Source: Sesamum alatum (taxonomy: Eukaryota; Streptophyta; Magnoliopsida; Lamiales; Pedaliaceae). Taken from it: 64,000 nucleotides of DNA. Below are positions 21,391 through 32,850 of this stretch, in pieces. Below the pieces are notes generated by a model. It was given only the letters and a program-made list of their open reading frames with translations. It was not told where the DNA came from and made no database searches. Both the position numbers and the translations under genes were made by a program. Each line of letters begins with the position of its first letter. Within the stretch, counting starts at the first letter, position 1. The DNA lies in assembly GCA_034509735.1 (NCBI GenBank), contig JACGWO010000001.1:36459966-36523965 (forward strand), written 5' to 3'.

Positions 21391-21957
21391 CTCAAAAAAA
21401 AAACACACACTCACACCTAGTATTCTCTACAACTCTCATCTCTCATTCCCTCTCAAGATTTCGTCCACCCTCTTTCTTCTCTCCAAGAAATATACTTTGA
21501 TCTTCTTGATTTTATTCAAGTTAAGAACATAAGAGACATTGATTGCGTTAATTCATAGCGTGTATCGATATCTCTTCTCCCCAAATAATTTCTTGCTAGC
21601 ACAAGGGTTGTTTGCTTTCCGGTGGAGCGAGTGAGATGATTTAGAGGGTCTCTTATTTGAGATCTTGGTGCAAAACGGGGAACAATGCGTGTAGCCGAAA
21701 CGAAGACAAAACTACAACCGGGTAGGTTCTTTAATTTCGTTTTTCCGGTTTCAATTCTATGGCCTCCATGTTGTGTTTTATTGAACATGAGATACACCAA
21801 ACGCCCGGGAGAATCAAGGGCACACCCCTTGATTCGTTTATGTACGTTATGCATGATTTAAATTCCATTTAATTATGCTTTGTAATTTTTATTACGCACT
21901 ATTTCGCGCTTCCGCTATTCGCGTTAATCTCCCGGGCCGATCCACATAATCTTTCAG

Positions 21958-21972
21958 TGGTATCACAGCCCG
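21958..21972 (+). other. Copia A primer-binding site
   Basis: TGGTATCACAGCCCG begins two bases after the LTR end and matches the initiator-Met tRNA site (TGGTATCAGAGC) with one change. Confidence 0.85.
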
Positions 21973-22197
21973 TTTCGGTGTATAGGCCTAGAATTCTATG
22001 TGCTATGTACGTTTAAGCATGATAAACGTGTTTTAATTTACGTTTATAGCATGTTTATCGTAGATATTTATTGGCGTTTAATTTTGCATGGGATTTTGGA
22101 TCTTGGTTTTCTTGAATGTGTTAATACATGTTCTAGGGTTGAATTTATCTTGTGGTCAGAAAAATTGCATGAAAAGTCGAAAAAGAGTGAAAAACGG

Positions 22198-22310
22198 CGA
22201 ATCGGCAGCAGGAGCACGTGCAGGAAGGGGCCTGCGCGCGCCCGGCCAGCGCGCCCAGCGTGCGCGGACAGCGGCAGCGCGCGCGCCTGGCCGGCCGGCT
22301 GTGCCGTTTT
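22198..22310. repeat. GC-rich CGCG block in copia A leader
   Basis: A sharply GC-rich run (words such as GCGCGCGCC, GGCCGGCCGG) in an otherwise AT-rich leader. Counterparts with different sequence lie at 36828-37080 and 44940-45195, with a partial one at 49972-50032. Confidence 0.8.
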
Positions 22311-23747
22311 CCGTTTCTCTCCCGTTTTTGGCTCGTTTTTCAAAACTGTTTTTACTGAATTATTTTTATGATATTCTCTGCATTATTCTGAACCCGTTGA
22401 CTTAGAATATTTATTTTTTGAGATTTGGAATTTCCTAAAATAAATATTGCTTGGTTGATGAGGAAAGGGTTTTCTAGCAAGATTTAATTTTTTGCAATGG
22501 TTGCACCAATGATCAAAATTCATATGTGAAATTTCGCAATAATTTCTGCGTTTTATGATGTTGGACATCATGGTTATTTTATGGCTTGAGTATGAGTAGA
22601 TCTTGACATGTATTAATATTGCACAAATTGTTGGATTTTGGAATTCTTGAATAAATGGGCATATTCTTGAATTGTTGATTTTTGTGTTTCAGAAAATTTG
22701 ATTTTTCTGTATAATTCTTGGAATTTTTCTGAATTAATTAACTTGAGGCATTTTAATTTTTGTTGAGATTTTATATTTCATAGAATTAATATTGCCTAGT
22801 TAATTATGGAAAAGGATTTTCCAACAAAAATCGTTGTGCATAGGTTGCACCGTTATCCTATATTTGGTGTGAATATTTTACATGTAATTTCTACATTTAT
22901 TTTATGGTATGGAAAATCATGGATGTTGGTATAGCATATTTTACGTGGGATATGTATTTGTGCTATTTTTGTTAATTGATTTGACAAAGGATGATCACAA
23001 AGCCCCTAGACCGCATGTATGGTTTATTTACATTTATTTGTTGGGTTGTGGCCTGTGTGCCTCTTTATTTTCCTCTCTGTCTCTCTTCTAGTGCCTTGGA
23101 ATAATAAGGCTTTCTCTCTCCCTCCTCATGTACTCCCCCCAAATGTTTAATTGGGGTTTCTTATTTTATGATGTAATGAGAGTAGAATTAGTGGTGAGGT
23201 TTTATTTCTTTTTGTAAATAACGGCTGCAAGAGAAGACAAGCCCAAGGTGTTGGAGGCCCATGGAGGTTGCCATCAGATGGCCCACGGAGGATCCATGGA
23301 GAAGAAGCCCGGTGTAGGCCCACGATGGAGAGCCCAAGAAGATAAAGAGGACTTACAAGGCCCATTGCATGTAATGGGTTATTAAATCTTGTAATAGTGT
23401 AGGGCCTACCCTTAGATTGACCATAGATCCACTGCGGGCTCAGTGGGTCGCATAGGTTTGGGCTTGTGATCATCCTACAGGGGCGTGCTAGGCTTTATTT
23501 TGCATGCGATGCGTATTATATGTTTATGATTATTCTATATGCTTTATGTATGGTTACATTCACGCTTAGAATATTTCTGCCATAACGCATGCAATGCAAT
23601 ACTTAATATATGTGATGAGGTCTCGTTCTATCAAAACTCTCACTTGGTTGAACCAAGTTAAATATAGACCCTTAATAAATGGACTAGGACTCTGGGAGTC
23701 TTTCCAAGCCTTCCATCCATGGAAAAAGTGAGGAAGATCTTTTAGGT

Positions 23748-23862
23748 CGATAGCGTGGTCTCACGAGTCGTGGCACGACTATCGTGCTTAAAAGAAGCTG
23801 CACTTTGTCATGAACGATGAGTAGACTGCTGTTACCTGTCTCACGAGTCGTGGAGGTAGCAG
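23748..23862 (+). promoter_or_regulatory. Twin stem-loops SL1 and SL2, copia A leader
   Basis: SL1: CGATAGCGTG (23748-23757) pairs with CACGACTATCG (23774-23784, one bulged A) around the 16-nt loop GTCTCACGAGTCGTGG. SL2: CTGCT and ACCT (23826-23837) pair with AGGT and AGCAG (23854-23862) around the identical loop (23838-23853). The loop core CACGAGTCGTG is self-complementary apart from its central base. Role unknown; a dimerisation or packaging signal is the inference. Confidence 0.6.
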
Positions 23863-24210
23863 TGAGTCTATGAATCGGTTGATTGGGTCGGGTCTAACGC
23901 CCGAATAACGTGATTCGCTTGGAGTCCTCGGGATCACGTGAAAGGGTGAGGCAATTATCTTGGGAATCTCTGGAATGAGAATGGTATGGAATACCTCCCA
24001 CAGGTTCTTTTCCCATGCGAATCGTAAAAGCGGAGTATGGGGGAGATCGCTGTGGATCCCGAGCCCACTAGGAAAGGATTTCCCGAAAACAACGTTTGAG
24101 AGTGCCGTGTTTTCGTAGAAATAGTGAGAGAGGTTAAGGACTAAAGACCGAGACTTAACCAAAATATTACTTCACTCTGCTTATTATTTTCTAATTTACA
24201 TATATGTTGT

Positions 24211-27200
24211 GAATGTCTAAGAATCCACCAAACACATCACTAAGAGGCTCATTAAGAAGGAACCAATTACACGAATTGACTGCGAAATCTTAAGATGGTC
24301 TTAGATTTCCAGAACCTTAACTCACATAACCGGATGAGGATGTTCCTCAGCCCTTGCCGGAGGGGTCGACAACTAAGGCAACGCTTGGCGTTCAAAAGTT
24401 GAAGGATGACCACCGACAAGTAGGATATAATGATGTTGGCTCAAACTATGCTTCGCTTGCATCATGTCTGTATGGTCTTGGACCAGCATGTGGGGTAAAA
24501 TGCAACGAAGGCATGTTTGGAGCTAAGATGACGGAAGGAATGTCGGTACAAAGAACATGGAGTGATGATGCAATCCCTAGTGGAGAAGCTCAAAAGACCT
24601 CCATGTCAGTCTTGAAAAAGAGACGTACATTGACATGATCCTTCAGTCTCTTCCTCCCTCCTACGAACCATTAATTATCAACATGAATGAGCTTAGAAAA
24701 GATCTTCATAGGTTGGTAATTATGTTGGTCTAGTACGAAGCAACGATTGCAAAATCTGCGCCGTCGGTACTAGTAGGAGAGGCTTCAACCTCCATAGCGA
24801 AAGGAAAGGGTGCCAGACGCCAAAAGAGGAAGAAGGGTAAGGTGACATCAACTATTAAGCACTTCAAGTGCTGTTCCTTTACAACACAAGGTGGAGGTAA
24901 AGGAAAGAGCAAAAGGTTCAGCAGTCAAGTTCATAGTTTCTAAGAACGTAAGCATTTACTGTCGTAAAGAGGGCCATTGGAAAGGAGAGTATTCTAAACC
25001 CCTCTCCAATGTAGGTAAAATTTGATATTGAGTATTGACATGATCACTTTTTGGTATTTGATACCATTCCTATAACTAATCTGCGGGTGGTTTGCAGAAA
25101 GTGAATAAGGACTTAAAAGCCAAGAACAGTTCTAGGATTCAACAATGGCAAGGTCCATTGATGAAAAGGACTAGAGACTTGTTAGGCCCATAATCGTGAT
25201 CATGTTAGGGTAATATAGGAATTACGTAACCTAGCATGATCAAAAGTATGTCTCTTTGTTGGACAAAGGTTTTATTACATACATATTTGATCAAACAAAA
25301 TTATTGAATATTGATTCATGTTTGCTAGTGTTTGTACGTAATTCCTAAAATACCATCCCATAAAAGGTTTATAGATACTCAAAATTCAAATTATTTAAAT
25401 GGATTAATCAAGACCAACTTACAGATTTGGCATCTACAACAGCGAGGACGTTTCTTCTTATTAAAATATAAGTAAATTGGAAAGTTCGATGAATCTAGAA
25501 ATAGATGATTCGAATCGACTAAATTTACAAGTCTTTTATGAAGAAGAAAGTCCGAAAGCTCTTTGTTGGACAAAGTAGACTTGCCAAATAAGTCTATTGG
25601 AAGGGATCCAATAAGACAACTGTAGGTTACTAATACACAAGACCATAATAGGGTTCAAAAGTCTAAAGGTCCCATAGGAGGTTTGGGAATTAGACTTAAG
25701 GAGGTGAACCATAAATGGTTGCAAAATTAAACCTGTTTCGATAGGATCGAAAAGGCCTTGTATTTAGTGGGAGCTCTTGAGCATCCAAGTTGAGAATGGA
25801 ATTCTCAATGAAACGTTTCCTATAAAGGCCAAGTATGACGGTCTCTGATAAAGGGAACGATCGAATCTCGTTGGACGAAGATCGATCGAAGTTTCGCCCA
25901 ATTACCTTAGCCCGTGTAGACGTAGACTCAAAATTGCCAACGTAAGGAACGTGGCACTTTGCCAAGAGTCACGCACAAGGAGCCATGGTTTGGCAAGCCT
26001 ATGTCCCGACAAAGTCCTTCAGCATGTAGAAGGATCCTACATACGTCAAGGGACTAGTGGGAGACAAATTAGACTCAGTGTCTAATTTGTACAAGTTTAC
26101 GACAGAATAATACTAACGTTGCTTAGAATCGCATTTCTTAAATTGATCATATTCCAAGTCCCCTTAAGAACGAACCCGAATGTCGTAAGAGGTACGAGTG
26201 ATCGGGATATGTTCGGTCAAATTTGGATAGTAATCCAAATCACCTGCGGAACGTGATGTTGGACATCGTAGTAGGATTTATGGAGAGGAGCCATAGAATC
26301 CACTAGGAAATTCAAACAAGGTTTGAAACACCGCATAACTGGAATATTCGTTTTGACGAGCTCATACGGAGCATGACTCGGTCTTAAACGACGTAGGTGA
26401 TCAGTGGGAGTAGAAATGGTGTTCCATGTGTATTAAGTGTGTAATGCCTTGATCCATGGATGAATTCAAGACATTAGGAATCACTAAAACACAACTGTAA
26501 CTCACGAAAATTCTCCATGACATTTTAAGGGTTCCCACACACATATCATGAACTGAGCTTTTCAAAGACTCAGTCATGGTAGACTGATGAGAAAAACTCA
26601 TATATGTAGAGGGACAAGTTGTTCGAGACTCAGTCATAGTAAGACTGATGAGAAAACTTTGATACTATGCATAAAGCATCAAGGCATTCAAGACTTAGTC
26701 ACGGTGGACTAATGAGAAGGCTTGGATGTTGAGTATCCCCTACGTCTTAACCCTAGGCAAACATATGATATGTTTACTCGATGCATAGGAACCGATGTTG
26801 AGAGTGCTTCTAGCATGGCTCAACATAAATCGGTAATGCACTGAGGGGTTGAAGACAGTAATCAAGAACGATCCTTAGTACCTGAATAAGGACTAAAGAT
26901 GTGTTCATGATGTACCGTCTGTTGAGAGTTGCTTTGGAAGGCTGAAGCGATACTAGCTTCCAGAGCATAAGTGAAAACCAGTTAGTCTCAAAGGTATGCA
27001 CAGTCAGGCCCAATGACGAGTGCATCGGATAGTGGTCACTGATGAAGACCGCGTCCATAGGATGGATGTGGCGCGTAGCACGACCAAGCCATGCTCGCCT
27101 ATATGGCAGGCAACTTGGCTATGGAGTATTGGCACGAGATCTCATCACAAGATCCACGAAAATATTCTTAGACAACCACCATCTCTAGGAGGCAATGGTG

Positions 27201-27342
27201 GATAGAGGTAACACGGTTAGACCGTATTGCTTCGCAAGGAAATAAAAGCGGACTCACAATACCTTAGTCGGTATCGTAGATTACTCATACTCAGAGGATT
27301 CTGAACAAAGTGGGTAATTGACTTATTGGTCAAGTGGGAGAT
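24211..27342 (+). pseudogene. Copia A gag-pol remnants
   Basis: Only scraps of the polyprotein can be read: MSKNP at the start, LPEGST and FGAKMTEGMSVQ (24350-24560), a damaged zinc knuckle (CRKEGHWKGE, near 24960-24990), a GAG-pre/integrase scrap resembling LFVGQSRLA (near 25560), an ISSHKIH-type RNase H scrap near 27140. Order matches copia B, but stops and indels are everywhere and no long frame survives. The last bases GTGGGAGAT are the polypurine tract. Confidence 0.75.
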
Positions 27343-29579
27343 TGTTAGAATAGGTGACCAGAAAGTCAATGGTATTGGCTGTTCTGAGAACCATTCGTCA
27401 ATCTGTGAACAAGTAATATTATGTTAATGAATGTAGTAAGGATTCATAGGCATGAGTTTGTTGTACTTACTGCTTGCATCGTTACGATGTCACAACAAAC
27501 GCCCACAGACTGAAATAACATTTCGGAAAATTGAAACTACGCTTGGAGGTAGGTTCATGAAATCAGTTTCACCGAATCAGTCTGAAATACTCCAAGTCAA
27601 AGAAATCTCGAGACAGGGCATCGAGAATCCATTGAGACTTGCACTAAGCATCTGCTGTCGTGTTTCATCGACGGGTGACGAGGATCGTCTAAAGCAGTGT
27701 TAGAGGGTCGGCCTGCTGGGGAGCGGCCGACTGAGGTGACCCGCGGGAATCGTCATATGGATGCTACTCGGGCTTGGTCGGTATGACTCGTATTCCCGGT
27801 TCCGATAGTACGGGATTAGTCCTCGGACTTGAGGATCACGGCAGTCCCCTACATACTAAGGCTGTATCTTGGATCTGGTGAAGTTTGACCGATTATATCA
27901 CATGGTCATCATAAGCCTCGTCCAGTGCAGTCGGAGTATGTAAGAACGGTGAATTCCAAGATAGGATCTGTCCCCTGTCAAAGGATATGACAGCAAAATC
28001 TCCTATCCGCTCGGAGATGGTTTAGATTCACAAAGTCTATGGCCATAGCACTTGATGTAGTGGGAAAGGATTTCCTACGTCGAGTTAAACCTATCTCGAG
28101 CATTGTGCATAGTTGCCTAGTCAACGATGGGAACCGACCCCTAGACTAAAGGCCGGGAGACAGGCGACAGTAGGACCGTACCCGTACGTATCGAGCGTCG
28201 GTAGGACCGCACCTACGTATAACTCGGAGCCTAAATGTTCACACCATAAATTCACCTAGTCTCTAGTGCCATGGAGCGTTGCTAGATGGCCACCCATGGT
28301 AACGGACTACTTTGGTTATGAAATAACAAGAAGTAGGTCCAAGTTTAGCTGAAAGGTGAACCTAAAGAGTCACACCCGCTACACCAAATGAAAGGGAATT
28401 AATTTGGAATTAATTTCGGGAGAAGGTTTAATTTAATGGAATTAAATTATACTTCTTGGAGATTCAAGCCTCGATGAATTATTTGGAATAATCGGGCTTG
28501 AGTTCATAAATTAGATTTATGAATTTTATAAAGCATGGGCTTTCCTTTTAATTAGATTAAAAGGGTGAATTAATTAGTGGGCTTGGTATATTAAATAGGA
28601 TTTAATATAAAGTCCGTGGGACTATTTAATTTAGAATTAAATAATCCCATTCTATGGAATTAATTAATGGGCTTGGTATATTAAATAGGATTTAATATAA
28701 AGTCCATGGGACTATTTAATTTAAAATTAAATAAGTCCTTTCCATTAATTAATTAATGGGCTTAGTATATTAAATATGATTTAATATATAAAGTCCATGG
28801 GAATATTTAATTGGAATTAAATAAGCCCATTCCATAAAGCCCATCAAAATGGATGGACAAGATTTGATCTAGAGAATGATGAGATGAAGAGCTATGATTA
28901 ATTTGACTTAATCAAAGCCTAATTTGACTAGGATTTGACTAGGTCAAAATCCTAGTCAAAGTGTGTCTCTTTGGAAGAGTTTGAGAAGGAATAGGAATTC
29001 TATCTTCTATAAATACTAAAAAAAAACACACACTCACACCTAGTATTCTCTACAACTCTCATCTCTCATTCCCTCTCAAGATTTCGTCCACCCTCTTTCT
29101 TCTCTCCAAGAAATATACTTTGTTCTTCTTGATTTTATTCAAGTTAAGAACATAAAAGACATTGATTGCGTTAATTCATAGCGTGTATCGATGTCTCTTC
29201 TCCCCAAATAATTTCTTGCTAGCACAAGGGTTGTTTGCTTTCCGGTGGAGCGAGTGAGATGATTTAGAGGGTCTCTTATTTGAGATCTTGGTGCAAAACG
29301 GGGAACAATGCGTGTAGCCGAAACGAAGACAAAACTACAACCGGGTAGGTTCTTTAATTTCGTTTTTTCGATTTCAATTCTATGGCCTCCATGTTGTGTT
29401 TTATTGAACATGAGATACACCGAACGCCCGGGACAATCAAGGGCACACCCCTTGATTCGTTTATGTACGTTATGCATAATTTAAATTCCATTTAATTATG
29501 CTTTGTAATTTTTATTACGCACTATTTCGCGCTTCCGCTATTCGTGTTAATCTCCCGGGCCGATCCACATAATCTTTCA
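27343..29579 (+). repeat. Copia A 3' LTR (2237 bp)
   Basis: Starts TGTTAGAATAGG and ends CTTTCA. It is nearly identical to the 5' LTR throughout, including the triple AT-rich array and the promoter motifs (TATAAATA at 29008-29015). Confidence 0.92.
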
Positions 29580-30775
29580 AGGGCCACGCAGCCCAAGGAT
29601 GACTTTTTATCCTTCACCCCCTCGGAGAGCGGGAGGAGAAGAGGATTATTTCCTTCATCCGTCACATGGGGTGCGGGAAGAGAATTATATTCCCCCCCAA
29701 GGGGGGAGGCCATCAACACAAGGAGGGGATATTACGAGAGAGGAGCCCCTCCCTGCACGCCTTCCCTAATTCGCTGGGGCCTTCGAGATATCCGGCGCGA
29801 CCTTTAGCAGTGGCACCACCCCAACGGAGCCTATTCGCCCCCCACATATTGGCAGAAGCTATCCATCTGGGAATAAAGATTCCAAGTTTGAGCGAGTATA
29901 GTGGAGTAGGGGATCCTCAGGATCACCTCGACCACTTTATGGCCAGAGCCGACCTGCTGGACATCAGCGACGCGGCATATTGCAAATTATTTCGCACTAC
30001 CCTTTCAGGGAAAGCGAAGGCATGGTTCAATCAGTTGCCACCTGGGACTATTGAGTCGTTTGAACAACTTTCACAGCGCTTCCTGCACCACTTCTCGATT
30101 AACAAGCGGTACCCCAAGACCGCTTCATACTTGTTTACGATAATCCAACGGGAGAATAAAAGTCTGAGAGAATATGTGGAACGCTTTTCGGAGGCGGTGT
30201 TAGAGGTCCCGCACGTGAATCCTGAGCTCTTGGCGAGCATCATGCAGTAGAATCTAAGAAAAGGGCGATTCAAGGAATCGATAGCAGGGAAGCCCCCTTC
30301 AACTCAGGAGGAGCTGTTGCTTCGTGCAGAGAAGTACATCCGGATAGAGGAAACAGTGGGATTGTGTTCAGCAAATCCCCTCAAAAGGAAAGCTGATGAA
30401 GAAGAAAGGAGATTTCCTCCCAGGTCAGAGGGAATCAGGCGAGAAAGGAAGCCCTCGATACCGGGGGAGTTAGTGAGGTATACCCCATTGAACGCTCCGC
30501 GAGTTCAAGTTCTCGCGGTGGCTGAACAACAAGGGCTTGTGAGATGGCCCTATCCGATGAAAGATAATCCCCATAGGATGAAGTCTGACGAGTACTATCA
30601 TTTCCACAGAGATCGAGGCCACAGCACGGAGGAATGTCGCCATCTGAAAATTGAAATTGAGAAACTCATCAGGCGAGGATACCTGAAGGAATTCGTGGTC
30701 AAAATGAAACAAGGACCTCGAGAGGTCACCCGGGAAAATAAGCGGCCGACGCCCTGCCTTGAGATAAAGAGATAA

Positions 30776-31498
30776 GGAGGAAGCAGACCGTGAGAAAAAA
30801 AGATAACCTTCCGACAGCTGGAGTCATTGGGGATCATTTCGGGAGGCCCAGTTGGAGGGGACTCAGGGCGAGCTAGGAAGGCGGCCGCCAGAGCAGCAGG
30901 GAATGTTCCTGACCAGGTTGCCTGTAGCGACTTCAAGGGAGTGCCTCGAGCACGTCCCGCGGGGGAGATAACGTTTAACGATCAGGACTTGGAGGGGAAT
31001 CTTCCTTTCTGCAATGAGGCGATTGTTGTGGCAGCATCAGTGTCGAACTTCTGGGTGAAGAAAATTTTGATTGACAGTGGGAGTTCAGCGGACATCCGCT
31101 TTTACAAGGCTTTTTCTCAAATGAGGATCGACAACATACAACTTACACCCGTCAATACCCCCGTAACCAGCTTTAGCGGGGATGTGGCCGTGGCATTGGG
31201 GGAAGCCACTTTGCCAATTTCGATTGGATTGTATCCTAGGCGTGTGACCAAGTTTGTAAAGTTTTTAGTGGTGAATGCACCTTCGGCTTACAATGCTATC
31301 TTGGGGAGACCAAGCTTGAATCTCTTCCAAGCTGTGATATCCACTTATCACATGAAAGTGAAATTCCCCACACTTGAAGGAGTAGGAGAGATGGTGGGAG
31401 ACAGAAAGCAAGCCCGGGAATGTTATGCCAGCACGCTGAAGCCATCAGTAGAGGACCGTGAGAGGAAAGGCGAAGGCAGCGGTACTGGGATGTCTTAG
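30776..31498 (+). pseudogene. Gypsy aspartic protease region
   Basis: It matures the Gag-Pol polyprotein. The readable frame from about 30827 leads to ILIDSGSSADI (31064-31096), the active-site motif D-S-G-S of retrotransposon proteases, then NAILGRPSLNLFQAVISTYH, the conserved downstream segment of plant gypsy proteases, and a Lys/Glu-rich spacer. A frame change separates it from gag. The frame ends with TAG at 31496-31498. Confidence 0.82.
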
Positions 31499-31537
31499 AA
31501 GGAAACTCGTGGGAGAGAGTCAGGTAAGAGGAGCTCC

Positions 31538-32850
31538 ATGGAGGGGCAAAGAGAAGAAACCGGGAAAGAAGCTAAAAAGAAGAAGGTGGAGGAAGAAAGA
31601 ATAGAGGCTTTTGAAGAGATCAAGATGGTTGAGCTCCTAGGTGACCCTAAGAAGGTGTTGAAAGTAGGGTCACTGCTAAGTGAGCAGATGGAGCATGTCA
31701 TTGTTGATTTTTTGCAAAAATCAGTAGGCGCATTCGCGTGGGAGCTGTCTGATATGAGAGGGATAGATCCCGAAGTTATGGTCCACAGACTCAACGTAGA
31801 TCCAAAAGCAAAGCCTGTGAAACAGAAAAGGAGGGCATTTGGGGTTGCAAGTAACAAGATCATAAGCGAGGAGGTCGAGAAACTACTTCAAGTAGATTAT
31901 ATTCGACAGGTGCACTACCCAGAGTGGTTGGCCAACGTGGTCCTTGTCCCGAAGAGCAATGGAAAGTGGAGGATGTGCATAGATTTCACCGATTTAAATC
32001 GAGCTTGCCCCAAAGACTCATATCCCTTGCCGAGGATTAATGCGCTTATTGATTCAACTTCGGGATGCGAGTTGATGAGCTTCCTGGATGCGTTTCAGGG
32101 CTATAATCAGATTCGACTAGCGCCCGAGGACCAAGAAAAGATAAGTTTTGTGACGGAGCAGGGCACATATTGCTACAGGGTGATGCCCTTTGGGCTGAAA
32201 AATGCGGGAGCCACATACCAAAGGTTAGTAAATGGCATGTTCAGAGATCAAATAGGACGGAATATGGAGGTGTATATAGACGACATGCTGGTCAAAAGCC
32301 GTAAGAAGGAAGATCACGTGACTGATCTTGAGGAATGTTTCCGCACATTGGAAAAATATGGGATGAAGCTGAACCCCACAAAGTGCACCTTCGAAGTCTA
32401 GGGAGGAAAGTTTCTCGGATTCATGGTTTCTCAGAGGGGGATAGAGGATAATCCAGAGAAAAATCGAGGCTATTATGACGATGCAACCTCCCTGGACGAT
32501 AAAAGAAGTTCAAGAACTGACAGGACGGATGGCGGCGCTGAATCGTTTCATTTCGAAATCCTCAGAACGGGGACTTTCATTCTTCAAGGTGTTAAGAAAG
32601 ATGGATGGCTTCACTTGGACAGAGCAGTGTCAAGTTGCCTTCGAGGAGTTAAAGAAGTATCTTACTTCGCCGCCCCTGCTGACAAAGCCCGAAACCGGGG
32701 AGACCTTGTTTGTATACCTGTCCGTCTTAGAAGGTGCGGTAAGTTCGGTCCTCGTGAGAGAGGAAGGCGCGAACATCGACCCATATATTATGCCAGCAAG
32801 GCACTGCAAGGGCCAGATACGCCTAGATTGAGAAGGTGGTCTTGGCCCTG
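31538..32850 (+). pseudogene. Gypsy reverse transcriptase and connection region
   Basis: RNA-dependent DNA polymerase of the element. From 31538 one frame of 287 codons holds the RT fingers (WLANVVLVPKSNGKWRMCID, 31924-31983), KDSYPLPRINALID, YRVMPFGLKNAGATYQRLV and the catalytic VYIDDMLVKS (32271-32300). A TAG follows TFEV at 32399 where the family continues GGKFLGF. Frameshifts at about 32460 lead to TIKEVQELTGRMAALNRFIS (32493-32552) and FEELKKYLTSPPLLTKPETG, the RT thumb and connection. Confidence 0.88.

Larger units (their letters stand above)
19716..21956 (+). repeat. Copia A 5' LTR (2241 bp)
   Basis: TG...CA ends. U3 contains the palindrome CTATGGCCATAG (20412-20423), a block shared with all related LTRs here (20641-20684), and three tandem AT-rich units of about 90 bp (20942-21210). 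GACTAGG inverted repeats (21298-21335) precede a TATAAATA box (21383-21390). Confidence 0.92.
21973..24210 (+). other. Copia A leader RNA region
   Basis: About 2.2 kb between primer-binding site and gag. It includes a GC-rich block (22198-22310), a hairpin CCACTG-CGGGCT-CAGTGG (23429-23446), the twin stem-loops (23748-23862), and about 300 bp strongly conserved in the other copies. ORFs on both strands in the GC-rich block are compositional. Gag would begin at about 24213 (ATGTCTAAGAATCC). Confidence 0.7.
19716..29579 (+). mobile_element. Copia element A, complete outline, decayed core
   Basis: A 9.9-kb insertion with both LTRs (19716-21956 and 27343-29579), both starting TGTTAGAATAGG and ending CTTTCA. 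It is flanked by the perfect 5-bp duplication AGGGC (19711-19715 and 29580-29584). The primer-binding site follows the 5' LTR and a polypurine tract (GTGGGAGAT) precedes the 3' LTR. The LTRs look about 98% identical by eye, so the insertion is recent, yet the gag-pol interior is unreadable. It was probably mobilised by proteins from a related autonomous element. Confidence 0.92.
19285..30775 (+). pseudogene. Gypsy gag, interrupted by copia A
   Basis: Gag forms the particle that packages element RNA. The ATG at 19285 opens MNTRSRARSMNVGQ. A TAG stop follows about 20 codons in, next to a 66-bp duplicated segment (EEQG.ALE/ANPP). The frame reaches EEVNSRA at 19715, where copia A is inserted. Ignoring copia A and one copy of its AGGGC duplication, the frame resumes exactly at 29585 as TQPKDDFLSF. 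After a frameshift near 29750 the core Retrotrans_gag domain follows (29870-30250), including AKAWFNQLPPGTIESFEQL and LREYVERFSEAVLEVPHV. A TAG stops it at 30248. The tail ends with YYHFHRDRGHSTEECRHLK, a zinc knuckle whose first Cys has become Tyr, at 30594-30650. Confidence 0.8.

Noticed and set aside
22000..22405. Open frames of 91-123 codons on both strands in leader A
   Set aside because: Same composition effect; not conserved in leaders B, C or F.
23788..24162. 124-codon minus-strand frame also seen in other leaders (38465-38827, 51126-51386, 60486-60674)
   Set aside because: It recurs because the leader is conserved as nucleotide sequence. Start and end differ between copies and the frame is broken in several, so no protein-level conservation is shown.
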